Assembly: GCA_963693365.1 (NCBI GenBank)
Contig: CAVNZM010000013.1
Span: 2,728,001-2,792,000 of the forward strand
Reading direction: 5' to 3'
DNA: 64,000 bases
Source of the DNA: Amoebidium appalachense
Lineage: Eukaryota; Ichthyosporea
Made by a program: the position numbers and the translations under genes. Position 1 is the first letter of the stretch; the number at the start of each line of letters is the position of its first letter. Below, piece after piece: positions 11,075 to 20,408 of this stretch. The notes beneath the pieces were generated by a model. The model was not told the origin of the DNA. It searched no databases and saw only the letters and a program-made list of their open reading frames with translations.

Positions 11075-11261
11075 TGTGTGTATGTGTGTGTGCCACAGTG
11101 TATGTGTGTGTGTGTGTTGTGTGTTTGTGTGTGTGTGCATGTCTGTGTGCATCGTGTATGGTGTGTGTGTGTGTGTGTGCATGTCTGTGCATGTGTGCAT
11201 GTGCTCGGTGGAGAGGGAAGGGGAAGGGGGGGATTCGTGTCCGTGCATGTGTGCATGTGTG

Positions 11262-11302
<41 letters not shown>

Positions 11303-11750
11303 ATGTATGTGTGTGTGTATGTGCTCAGTTGAGAGGGAAGGAGAGAGGGGGGATGCACCGTGTGTGTGCATGTGTGCACGTGTGTGTGTGTGTGCTTTGT
11401 GGAGAGGGAAGGGGATGGGGGAAATGCACCGTGTGTGTGCATGTGTGTGTGTGTGTGTGTGCGTGTGTGTGTGTGTGTTGTGTGTTTGTGTTGGTGTGTG
11501 CATGTCTGTGTGCATCGTGTATGTTGTGTGTGTGTGTGTGCATGTCTGTGCATGTGTGCATGTGCTCGGTGGAGAGGGAAGGGGAAGGGGGGGATTCGTG
11601 TCCGTGCATGTGTGCATGTGTGCATGTGCGTGTGTGTGTGTGTGTGCGTGTGTGTGTGTGTGTGCGCGCATGTATGTGTGTGTGTATGTGCTCAGTTGAG
11701 AGGGAAGGGGAGGGGGGGGATGCACCGTGTGTGTGCATGTGTGCATGTTA
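10861..11750. repeat. (GT)n array with a higher-order period of about 370-405 bp
   Basis: GT repeats are punctuated by GTGCTCAGTTGA (10915, 11321, 11689), GAGAGGGAAGGGGA blocks and GGATTCGTGTCCGTG. The repeated order of these blocks shows duplication of whole microsatellite cassettes. Non-coding. Confidence 0.85.
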
Positions 11751-12300
11751 ATGCAAAGTACACACGGGGGAGTCCGTAGAATGTTTTCCCGACGGAGGGG
11801 GGGGGGGGGGGGGGGGCATGATCGGGGAATTTCAGTGTTTTCTCCAGTCCCGCATGCAACATACCAGCCTTCGTATTCAAAAAACCCAAACACCCTTTCC
11901 TTTAGCAAGTAGCTGACTTTCTCACCACCAAACGTAGATGGGGGTGGGGGGGAGTGCCCACGTTCACCCACACATCCCCACGGGCATTTGCCGGGCCCAT
12001 CAGGGGGGGTCCAAGAGGGGGGGGGGGGGGGGGGTCATTCTATAGTGTGCATGTGTTGTGGAGGGAATTTGAAACGTGCAAAAACCCTCAGAATGGACGG
12101 ATTTCGATGCAGTTTTTTTTGTTTTCCCAATGGGAAGGTACGTTAATGCAAAGTACACACGGGGGAGTCCATAGGATTTTTTCCCGACGGACGGGGGACG
12201 TGATCGGGGAATTTCAAGAAGAAAAATCTAAAATCTCAATATCTGCCAAAACCCTCCGAATGGACGGGGGGGGGGGGGGGGGGGGGGAGGCATCAAACGT
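11745..12300. repeat. Two diverged copies of an 80-bp sequence with poly-G
   Basis: GTTAATGCAAAGTACACACG followed by GGGAGTCC, TTTTCCCGACGGA and GATCGGGGAATTTCA occurs at about 11748 and again at about 12142. Poly-G tracts lie within and between the copies (11798-11817, 12018-12034, 12266-12287). No gene seen. Confidence 0.75.
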
Positions 12301-12303
12301 GAT

Positions 12304-12648
12304 GGCTCACCCCCCCCCCCCCCCCCCCCTCTCCCCGGCGGGCCCGCCGCTGCGCTGCGGAAGATTACTCTGATCTACTCGAATCCTTTTGTCCCAAACA
12401 CAGGCTTGCAGGATAAGAAAGGCCTGCACCTTGCAACGCTGGATGCCTATTTTGCATCAGAAGGGAACTTTGACCCCAGCCCCAGGCTTGAAGGACGTGG
12501 CAATTGCCTAAAGTTCCTGCCGCTACAGCTGCAGTTGTTCCTAGCGGGCTTAACGCCTGCTGAAGCACGCGGGGGGATCTGCCTCTTCCAGTGAAAAGAA
12601 AAATATTCCCATACAACTTGAACAGCTGCTATATTCGACTGCAAGAAG
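12304..12648 (+). CDS. Unrecognised coding-like stretch, possibly two exons
   Basis: One frame is open from about 12304 to TGA at 12592-12594 and has non-repetitive, protein-like composition: ITLIYSNPFVPNTG, then LATLDAYFASEG and LQLFLAGLTPAEARGG. The TGA directly follows TCTTCCAG, which could be a splice acceptor. From 12592 another open segment encodes KRKIFPYNLNSCYIRLQE and meets AAG/GTGAGG at 12648. No family is recognised. It may be a captured gene fragment in TIRE-alpha. There is no clear ATG. Confidence 0.3.
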
Positions 12649-12649
12649 G

Positions 12650-13180
12650 TGAGGAGGGAGTGTATCTTAGGGTGGTGGGGTGTAAGGAGTTTTATGGTCG
12701 GCGATCCGCACTGCAGTTTCAGGTATGGTTGGCGTATTTATTCAGGACGTACTGACAGAATAGTAAGTATAGCTCTAGTATAGCGTGAGGATATTCTTAG
12801 GAGCTTCCTAAGGTATGCGATATATATCTTTGCGTTTTTTTGCGTTTTTTGTGCATTTTTTTATTTTTTATTTTTTAATGTGTTTATTTAGGGTAAATTC
12901 AACGCACCGGCCACTTGCTCCGCGCAGGCATTGCACCGTTTGCCAAAGTATCTCGCCTAATTTATAGGTACCTTAAATATTATTACAACTAAAACTTCTG
13001 TATTTGGCAGTTGAATGCCCCAGTTTTACTTACATTATACGGATCATGATTGTAAGATAACAGTGCTTCGGATTCTGTTTTGCACTCCTCCAGTAAATCT
13101 TTGTTTCCATTGGCTATCATCTCGCACGCACCTGCGCGACGCCTTCATGTTTCATGTTTCAATAAAAGCGTGACCTTGTG
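12650..13180. other. No gene seen
   Basis: Mixed-composition sequence with T-rich stretches near 12830-12885 (TTTTTTATTTTTTATTTTTT). No convincing open frame, RNA or repeat was recognised. Confidence 0.6.
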
Positions 13181-13395
13181 ACGCCTTCATTGTGAATGCT
13201 GTGTGAAATTCGATCCTAAAAAACAACCAATCAAAAACGTTGGAGTAATCTATCCCACAATCAAATGCGCAATCCCTTTTCCCGCCGTATATATTGAGCT
13301 AACCCTCGCATCACGGAACGTGGTCCTGGGTAATCGGCATTGACAGGGTGGTAAAGAGGCCGTGGCTGAGCTCGTTAGCGATACGTGCTTTGCTT
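13180..13395 (+). promoter_or_regulatory. Promoter-like region: CCAAT, TTTCCCGCC and TATATA
   Basis: CAACCAATCAAAAACG near 13220 is followed by TTTCCCGCC (E2F-like) at 13278-13286 and TATATATT at 13288. Spacing fits a core promoter facing right, but no gene is recognisable downstream before the AT-rich array. A remnant or a non-coding transcript is possible. Confidence 0.4.
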
Positions 13396-14340
13396 TTGTA
13401 TCCCAGGGAACACTTAAAGATCATCCAAATCGATCCCATTAAACCCTTAAAGAGGTCCTAAAGTAATCCTAACACAATACCTAATTGCAACTCTGAACAT
13501 CTTTAAGCTACCCCAAATAGGGCGTGAAGATCGCAGAAAGGTATCACCAATACTTGCCTAAGATTGCGTTAGCATATCACATGCACAGACATGGCCTGTC
13601 TTGAAGATATAATTGGGATGGCCAATAGTGCTACAAAAGAACTCTCCAAAGATCTCCTTAGATGATCCACTGCCTAGCTGTGATATATCCTGACGACATC
13701 CTGTGCACATCCTAACGCAATCAGTTCGTTTCGCAAATGTTGCATGGCCATACGGGATTAAGAGAGGATAAAGATTGTACTAAGATCTCTGCAGTACATC
13801 TTTAACATATCTCTACGCCCATCCCACGAGCGCCTTGTGTCAACTTACTTGCGTGTATAATGCATCTTACACACATCTATATAATATGTATCGGTATCTC
13901 TCATAGACATCCTGTAGAATGAGTGCAGACGTCTTTAGGACATCTGTTAACTACACCATGTTCCGGGATGATAACAATATGTCCTCAATCCGTCCAGGAT
14001 ATCTTTAAGACGTAATAGACCAGAAAATTCGAAAGACGTCTTTAATATATCCCGTATGCATCCGCAACCCATCGGACAATTTAAAGGGGGGTTAAGGACA
14101 TCCGGACTTGTGCTGATGGGTATAAGTGCACTTCCAGGTGTCTGTATGACATCTAGTCAGACGACTTTACTACGTCTTTAAGATGTCCACTGTCTTGAAT
14201 CCATGCCAGACGTATTTAATATATATGGGATGTGTTTCAGACGCCTTGCCATCCTGAAATTCCGGGTTATCCTAAACCCGTCCTAAGCTATCTTTTAGGT
14301 ATATTAACGACGATAGGACGTCCTAAAGTCGTACAGGACA
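13395..14340. repeat. AT-rich degenerate short-motif array (right subterminal block)
   Basis: Recurring words such as CATCTTTAAG, GACGTCCTAAA, TAAACCC and ATATCTTTAA, like the left block. No coding frame. Confidence 0.6.
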
Positions 14341-14371
14341 GGTTTCGGATGGGGGGTGATCTTTGCTGATG
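14341..14371 (-). repeat. Right terminal inverted repeat of TIRE-alpha
   Basis: It reads, in reverse complement, CATCAGCAAAGATCACCCCC then CATCCGAAACC. The inner CATCCGAAACC is shared with the second element at 60151-60161. It is followed by the duplicated TG. Confidence 0.85.
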
Positions 14372-14401
14372 TGAAACCTTTGGAGCAAGCATACTGCTCT
14401 T

Positions 14402-15059
14402 GTGCCGTGGTTTACAACCATTGCAGGTTCACTTTCGTCCAAGGGGATGTCCCCCTAGAGGCAACACACGTCCCGGAGTAGTTTCATAGAGGTTTTATTT
14501 GTGGAATTTATTGACATAAATATTTTTCTGGGTAATCACGTAGAATGGGTGTTCGATACCAACATAACCATGTAGGCTTCATTTCGTGTTTTAGCAGTTC
14601 GCGGTTGGCTGCCCGCACACGGGCACCTATTAGCCAATCAAAACATCAGATACCACAGAACACTAGACCGAGTTTGATTGGCTCAGGATCAGATTTCACA
14701 TAACACTAGATCGATTTTGATTGGCTCGGATCGGCAGCCTTAGGTATATAAGCACGACAGTTTTTAGCAGTTCAGCAAGCAACAGACACATCTTCTGTGT
14801 TTAGCACCTACAGCTTTACAGCTATATTTTCCTTTTTCACCCACCCACCTACACCCAACACTCTACCCCCATTGATCCCATACATACGTGCTGTTTTTTC
14901 ACGGGGCGAAGACTTCCCCCGTTTTTTGGGCACAAGGACCTCACGGATCAATAAATTGATGACTGGGGGCTTGCCGTGGTTTACAACCATTGCAGGTTCA
15001 CTTTCGTCCAAGGGGATGTCCCCCTAGAGGCAACACACGTCCCGGAGTAGTTTCATAGA
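14402..15059 (+). repeat. YRE-1 split direct repeats B1, A2, u, B2
   Basis: B1 is 14402-14490 and A2 is 14491-14839. The unique u is 14840-14971, with CAATAAAT as a possible polyadenylation signal. B2 is 14972-15059. B contains the palindrome-rich AAGGGGATGTCCCCCT and ends TTTCATAGA. The B1/A2 joint CATAGAGGTTTT should resemble the circle junction used by YR. Confidence 0.88.
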
Positions 15060-15628
15060 ATAATAAATTGGTGGACGCTTTTTCTTTTCTTTCTTTCTTT
15101 TTTTTTTTTTTTTTTTTTTTTCCGCCTGGGGGGGGAGGGAGGGGGATGTATGATGGGAACCCCAAATTTATGTTGTAATTGCTGATTGTACGCATACGGG
15201 TGTCGAGGTGCAATATGATTTGAAGTTGTTGAATGTGTAGAATTGGGTAGATGATATTGATGTCTTGATTTTTTGATGTGTAAGAAGTTTTGTAATAGCC
15301 ATATGGATAAGAGTGTCAGATGCTTTGGGGGCCCTACTAGACGTAATGCAATACTGTGCTTTAATTTCTGTTGAATATAAAAGGGAGTGTAGCAAGATGT
15401 AATCTTAGTTTGACATGAAACGTGTACACGTACTTACACGTACTACCGTAGTTGATAGTTTCACACAATTCTAACAACTTTCAAAATATGGCAGTTGAGA
15501 TTAAACGCCTAAAAAAAGAAACCATTGCTGTTTAGAGTGTCACTGTATGTGCAGTATGTGACGGTCCGGCATATGTAGCTATGAAGCAGCATCAAGTAGG
15601 CCATCAAAAAAAAATAAAAAATGAAAAA
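15060..15628. other. Spacer with poly-T and poly-pyrimidine tract, no gene seen
   Basis: Pyrimidine-rich tract at 15080-15123 (CTTTT repeats then T22), a G-rich patch, then AT-rich sequence. No coding frame. Confidence 0.65.
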
Positions 15629-15882
15629 GGTTTTATTTGTGGAAATTATTGACATAAATATTTTTCTGGGTAATCACGTAGGATGGGTGTTCGATACCAA
15701 CATAACCATGTAGGCTTCATTTCGTGTTTTAGCAGTTCGCGGTTGGCTGCCCGCACACGGGCACCTATTAGCCAATCAAAACATCAGATACCACAGATCA
15801 CTAGACCGAGTTATGATTGGCTCGGATCAGATTTCACATATTGCTAGATCGATTTTGATTGGCTCAGATCGGTAGGCTTAGG

Positions 15883-15889
15883 TATATAA
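15883..15889 (+). promoter_or_regulatory. TATA box of YRE-2 A1
   Basis: TATATAA in the A repeat, preceded by two reverse CCAAT boxes (GATTGGCTC) at about 15816 and 15857. Confidence 0.7.
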
Positions 15890-16006
15890 GCACGACAGTT
15901 TTTAGCAGATCAGCAAGCTACAAACACATCTTCTGTGTTTAGCATCCACAGCCTTACAGCTATATATTCCTTTTCACTCTCCCTATCTTTCCCTACGCCG
16001 GTCAGC

Positions 16007-17176
16007 ATGCCGCCGAAAAAGCGCCAGGCCTCAGCCACCGCCCCTGCCGCGGCACCTAAGCGCCTGACCCGCAGCGACCTCCGCCACAGGCTGACCAACG
16101 CTCCCGCGGACACTGACGCGCCTCCAGCGGCCCATACCACCACGGACCCGGACCCGCCGGCTACTCTCCCCTCCACTCCTGAAGTCCCCCCTCAGGCCCC
16201 GCCGTCCCCGCAGATGACTTCTCAAGACGCCGTCCTTGCCGCCCTCACCGCCATCAGCACCCAGATGGCTGGCGTCCTGGCTGCCCTCACCAACCGCGAC
16301 CCTCCCGCGCCCCCCGCCGCGCCCTCCGCACCCGGGGAGGTTTCCCCGGGGCTGCATCTCGGCCCTGACCTAGACCTACCTGCCCTGCCCGCGCCCCCCA
16401 TCACAGGTGAGAACACTGGCGACATTCAGCCGGGCACACTCCCGCTTCCCCCCGCGGATGTGCTGGCAGATTTGCGCGCCAATCGTTTCATCGACCTGTA
16501 TAAGTTCACCCCCGCCGCCCTCCTGGCCCCATCCAAGAAAGGTCAGCATCTGCGCATGGCCGACGACGGCAGCATCGAGACTTTTCGCCAAGACAAACCC
16601 GTTCCCCTGCGTTCACTCGTCATTTGGATCCAAGCTTGGACCCATTACATGGCCGCCAAGCACCACCTCGGCCTCCCCACGGACAAAGACGTACTTTGGA
16701 CTCAGCACATCACTCGCCTCAGCACCCGATACCCGTGGGCCCAGATCCACAACTATGACGTATACGCCCGCACCGTTGCCCACCAGCAGGGTCGGGCTCC
16801 GATCGAGTGTCCCAACCTGCTCGCCCAACTCCACCAGGATCTCCTCCTGCCACCCACTCTGCTCATCCCGGACGCATGTCAGTGCTGTGGCTTCCCCGAC
16901 CACCCCAGCGCGGCCTGCCCCATGTACCCCAAGCCCGGCTGTGGTCTTGACGGCTTTAAGCCGCCCCACAAGCCCGGCGGGAGTCAAACCCCTAACCGCC
17001 CTGGCCCGCAACCCGGCCCGGCAAAACCGGCCCGACCCGTGGATCTACCCGCAACGCACTGCAGGAATTTCCACATTAACGGTCGGTCCTGCGCTAAGCA
17101 GCCCTGCCCCTTCTCCCACGTGTGCCCGCTCTGCTCTGGCACACACCCCCGCAAAGACTGCAAGCACAATGCCTAG
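16007..17176 (+). CDS. gag: YRE-2 gag
   Basis: The ATG at 16007 is the first in this frame and is preceded by the conserved GTCAGC. The product has 389 residues. The N terminus is basic (MPPKKRQ, PKRLTRSDLRHRL) and the middle is proline-rich. A conserved central block includes DLYKFTPAALLAP and IWIQAWTHYMAAKHHLG. The C-terminal Cys/His cluster includes CGFPDHPSAAC (from about residue 294) and CPLCSGTHPRKDC. The first cluster reads CQCC where other copies read CQRC. It should form the nucleoprotein that packages element RNA. Open and plausibly functional. Confidence 0.88.
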   Translation: MPPKKRQASATAPAAAPKRLTRSDLRHRLTNAPADTDAPPAAHTTTDPDPPATLPSTPEVPPQAPPSPQMTSQDAVLAALTAISTQMAGVLAALTNRDPPAPPAAPSAPGEVSPGLHLGPDLDLPALPAPPITGENTGDIQPGTLPLPPADVLADLRANRFIDLYKFTPAALLAPSKKGQHLRMADDGSIETFRQDKPVPLRSLVIWIQAWTHYMAAKHHLGLPTDKDVLWTQHITRLSTRYPWAQIHNYDVYARTVAHQQGRAPIECPNLLAQLHQDLLLPPTLLIPDACQCCGFPDHPSAACPMYPKPGCGLDGFKPPHKPGGSQTPNRPGPQPGPAKPARPVDLPATHCRNFHINGRSCAKQPCPFSHVCPLCSGTHPRKDCKHNA

Positions 17177-17573
17177 TCTACGCGCACACCCACACACACA
17201 GCTAGAACATAGGGGTTAGGAGCTAGGACACACGAGTACAGGGAAACGGAGCTCGGGAGAACGGGGCAATAGGGCTGAGTACAAAATTTCGCAGGCCAAC
17301 TACGGCGCCCGCGCGCGTCAAGAATAAATGTCCCTACACAAAGACGTTTATTCTGGCCACTGCACATAATTTTACTCCCCCCCCCATCCCACGAGCCTCC
17401 CCCCCCCCTTACACTCACCTAGCACTCCCTCCCCCCCCCCTTCTTCTACCTCTGTGTCCGCCCACACCCCCGCGTGCTCGGGCACATTCCCCTGCACAGG
17501 GCCCCGCTGCCCTCCCTGCCAACCCTCACTTGGGCCCAGCTGCCCTACTCTAACCCCCCGGGGCCCTGCTGCC

Positions 17574-17612
<39 letters not shown>

Positions 17613-17630
17613 CTGCCGGGATCTCCCTGA
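17177..17630 (+). other. gag-RT leader of YRE-2 with poly-C tract
   Basis: It includes C runs near 17433-17442 and 17575-17611. In the RT frame a TGA at 17628-17630 (CCC TGA GGG, CGA in YRE-1) closes the proline-rich leader. Confidence 0.6.
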
Positions 17631-19295
17631 GGGTGCCCCACCCTTGCTAACCACCCCTTCCCCCGAGGCTCAGACCCGGCGGCCCGCCCGCTGCCCCAGC
17701 ACCACATTGACACCTCCCGCCTCCGGGAACCGCTGGCCTCCTACCCAGACCAACCATTCGCCGCACAACTCCTCCACGATGTCGAATTCGGTGTCGACAT
17801 CGGCTATCGCGGCCCCTCCACCTCTCGGGTGGGCCCCAACCTACCCACCACCCCGGAGGCAGCTGCCGCTATCACGGCGGATATTGCCAAAGAAGTCGCC
17901 CTCGGCCACCTGCGCGGCCCCCTCTCCCCGGCCCAATTCTTTGACGAATTTCCGGTCCACCGTTCCTCCCCCATCGGCGCCGTTACGAAGAAAGGGAACC
18001 CCCCCAAGTACCGTCGAATCCACCACCTCTCCTGGCCCCGGGGTAGCAGTGTCAATGACAGCATCACCTACCCCGACGAACTTCAGTATATTCGCGCCCG
18101 GGATGTCACCCAGCTCATTCTCGACGCAGGCCCCGGCTGCTACATGGCCGTGGCAGATGTGCAGGCTGCCTTCCGGCACATGACCATCCGACCAGAAGAC
18201 CATCACTTAATGGCATTCAAATGGCAGGGGCATTTTTACGTTGAAACCAGACTGCCCTTCGGCCTGAAATCTAGCCCAGCCATCTGGGAACGGATCGCGG
18301 CCACCCTACAGTGGCTGGCACACCAGCACGGTATTACCCTCATCCGCCACTACGTAGACGACTGGATTATAGTCGCCCCCACACAAGAGCAGTGCCAACG
18401 TCACCTATCCACCTTCCTGCAACTCTGCCGAGAGCTGCACATTGCCATCTCCGAAGACAAGATGCAGGGCCCGGCTACCCGTGTCGTCTTCATCGGTATC
18501 GAATTCGACTCCATCGCCATGGAGGCACGAATCCCGGCTTCCAAGCTCTCGGACCTACTCGACCTCACTCTCCACCCAAAGCCCACCATCACCATTCGGG
18601 ACCTCCAGTCCCTCCTCGGCAAACTCACCTGGTGTGCCCAGCTGGTTCCCCCCGGGAGGGCCTTCTCCCAGCGCCTATGGGCCCTTCTCCGGACCCACCC
18701 AAACCTTGCCGGCCACCACCACATACGACTGACTGCTGCCGCCCGGGCCGACATAGCCGAATGGCACCAGTTCCTCACATCATGGAATGGGGTGCACCTC
18801 ATCACACCCCCCACATACACCACCCTGGCCACCGATGCTGCCGGATCGGTGGGTCTAGGAGGCCACTGGCTCGACCAATGGTTCTTCATGCCCTGGTCCC
18901 CCTCCACCCAAGCCCTCTATGCTCATGAGGGTAAACTCGGTTCTTCCGTCATCGAACTCCTGGCCATCGCAGCCGCCGTGGCCCTCTGGGCCCCCTCCTG
19001 GTCCACCCACCATGTCCGTATTTTATGCGACAACACGGGTGCTGTGTCTGACCTGCACTCCCGGTCTTCCCCCCACCCCGTGATGGCCAAACTTATTCGG
19101 TTCATCACCCGCATGGAAATGCAATACCAATTTACATTACAGGCATCCTACCTACCAGGACCCCTCAACCATCTAGCCGATGCCATTTCTCGTAACCAAC
19201 TTCCCCGGGCCCGACGACTCCGACCTTCCCTGCAACCGGAGCCCTGCCCCTTCCCCTCCTGGGTCCACGAGTTCCTATCCCTTCCCTTGGGCTAA
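17631..19295 (+). CDS. pol: YRE-2 reverse transcriptase-RNase H
   Basis: Open from the leader stop to the TAA at 19293-19295, about 554 codons, with no ATG before the RT core. It has the RT palm motifs VADVQAAFRHMTI, LPFGLKSSP and HYVDDWII, and the RNase H residues in ATDAAG, VIELLA, LCDNTG and HLADAISR, all intact. It replaces the usual FRHMPI with FRHMTI. It should synthesise and degrade the element RNA/DNA hybrid. Initiation probably depends on frameshifting, splicing or an uncommon start. Confidence 0.88.
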   Translation, partial: GCPTLANHPFPRGSDPAARPLPQHHIDTSRLREPLASYPDQPFAAQLLHDVEFGVDIGYRGPSTSRVGPNLPTTPEAAAAITADIAKEVALGHLRGPLSPAQFFDEFPVHRSSPIGAVTKKGNPPKYRRIHHLSWPRGSSVNDSITYPDELQYIRARDVTQLILDAGPGCYMAVADVQAAFRHMTIRPEDHHLMAFKWQGHFYVETRLPFGLKSSPAIWERIAATLQWLAHQHGITLIRHYVDDWIIVAPTQEQCQRHLSTFLQLCRELHIAISEDKMQGPATRVVFIGIEFDSIAMEARIPASKLSDLLDLTLHPKPTITIRDLQSLLGKLTWCAQLVPPGRAFSQRLWALLRTHPNLAGHHHIRLTAAARADIAEWHQFLTSWNGVHLITPPTYTTLATDAAGSVGLGGHWLDQWFFMPWSPSTQALYAHEGKLGSSVIELLAIAAAVALWAPSWSTHHVRILCDNTGAVSDLHSRSSPHPVMAKLIRFITRMEMQYQFTLQASYLPGPLNHLADAISRNQLPRARRLRPSLQPEPCPFPSWVHEFLSLPLG

Positions 19296-19320
19296 CCCCC
19301 CCCCCCCCCCCCCCCCCAGA
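19291..19320 (+). promoter_or_regulatory. CTAAC-C22-CAG junction between RT and YR in YRE-2
   Basis: 22 C between CTAA and AGATCTCCCG. With this count the upstream overlapping ATG frame is not in phase with YR. Confidence 0.5.
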
Positions 19321-20379
19321 TCTCCCGTTCCGGAGCAACGCTGGCAGATTGGCCCCCCACTTTGCTCCGGCCGAGCTGCTTCGAGCCACCACTACCCTGC
19401 AGGAATGCCAGGCCCTGAGTCTCAACCTCGACTCTCGGGCCTTTTACTCCCGGTTGCAAAAAGTGTTCATCGATTTCTGTGTGGCATCTCGGCTGCAATC
19501 CTCCTCCGGGTCCTCCCTCCCGGCCTCCCCACACACCGTGCAACTTTTTCTCGCCTGGTGTGCCTAACGAGGGGTACAGGCCTCTTCCTTAACCGGCTAC
19601 AATTCGGCCATCACCAGGCTCCACCTCGACATGGGCCTCCCTGCTCCCTACCCCCACGACAAGTCTCTGGCCTGGTTCCTACGGGGGGTGGGCAGATGGC
19701 AGCTTTCTCACAACATCCGACCCCGCTCATCCACCAGGGAACCCCTCCTGCCCTCCCACCTCTGCCTACTCCATGGCCAGTGCCCCACCAAGGCCTCCTC
19801 GGCCAATCTCCGGCTATGGACGGCCCTCATCGTCGGTTTCTGTGGTCTCCTCCGTTCAGGGGAATTTACCTCCAAGACCCTGACTTCTTTCGACCCGTCC
19901 CGTCACGTTAAACGGAAGGACGTGACCTTCAGCTACACCCCCACCGGTACTTTGTCCCATGCCACCCTCCACCTGCCAACCTCTAAGACGGATGTACAGG
20001 CCCGAGGTGTCAACGTCACTCTAGCTGCCCTGCCCCTCACCCACTTCTCCCCAGCCCATCTCCTCCGGCAGTTCCTGGATACAACGTCCGGTCAACCCGA
20101 CGACCCCCTCTTCAGTCTCGGTGGCATCCCCTACACCAAGAGTGCTTTCTCTGCCGACTTCCGTGCCCTCCTCTCCCGGGCAGGCCTCTCACCCTCCCTG
20201 TTTGCCGGACACAGCCTCCGCATCGGGGGGGCCACAGCACTGGCTGAGGCCGGGGTGACGACTCCCGGATCAAACAACTCGGCAGGTGGTCCTCCGACTG
20301 TTTCCTGATCTATACCCGACTTCGTCCGGCCTCCATTGCTGCCACCACAACACGTGTATTCGCCTCTATTCTTAAGTGA
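19319..20379 (+). pseudogene. YRE-2 tyrosine recombinase, nonsense and frameshift
   Basis: TGC CTA ACG replaces TGC CCA ACG, creating an in-frame TAA at 19565-19567. A one-base deletion near 20256 (GGGGTGACG for GGGGTCGACG) shifts frame between the HxxR motif and the tyrosine. Box I (LLRSGEF) and HSLRIGG are otherwise conserved. Ends at the TGA at 20377-20379. Confidence 0.9.
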
Positions 20380-20408
20380 AACCTTTGGAGCAAGCATACT
20401 GCTCTCGT

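Larger units (their letters stand above)
5339..14371. mobile_element. 9,033-bp terminal-inverted-repeat element (TIRE-alpha), TG target duplication
   Basis: The left end CATCAGCAAACATCTCCC matches the reverse complement of the right end, CATCAGCAAAGATCACCC. The repeats stay similar for about 24 bp. TG is duplicated at 5337-5338 and 14372-14373, and the host YRE-1 sequence is continuous across the insertion. A second copy starts at 60133 with the same end, also after TG. No transposase is recognised inside, so it looks non-autonomous. Its content is AT-rich arrays at both ends, a 2-kb dispersed repeat, a 183-bp satellite, GT arrays, and one coding-like stretch at 12.3-12.65 kb. I know no family with this exact terminus. 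Confidence 0.85.
637..15059 (+). mobile_element. YRE-1, DIRS/PAT-type tyrosine-recombinase retroelement, split by a 9-kb insertion
   Basis: The element covers 637-5338 plus 14372-15059, about 5.39 kb once the insertion is ignored. Order: A1 repeat (637-986), gag, RT-RNase H, YR, B1 (14402-14490), A2 (14491-14839), unique segment u, B2 (14972-15059). This A1...B1-A2-B2 layout is the split-direct-repeat signature of PAT/Ngaro-like DIRS elements. The sequence breaks at AAGTG (5338) and resumes at TGAAACC (14372), exactly where intact copies read AAGTGAAACC. Gag and YR are frameshifted, while RT is open. No methyltransferase domain, typical of DIRS1, is seen. Confidence 0.9.

Noticed and set aside
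10726-11971. Very long open frames of His-Thr or Cys-Val repeats on both strands
   Set aside because: They are translations of GT/CA microsatellites. Frames stay open because the dinucleotide has no stop, and no promoter or non-repetitive domain is present.
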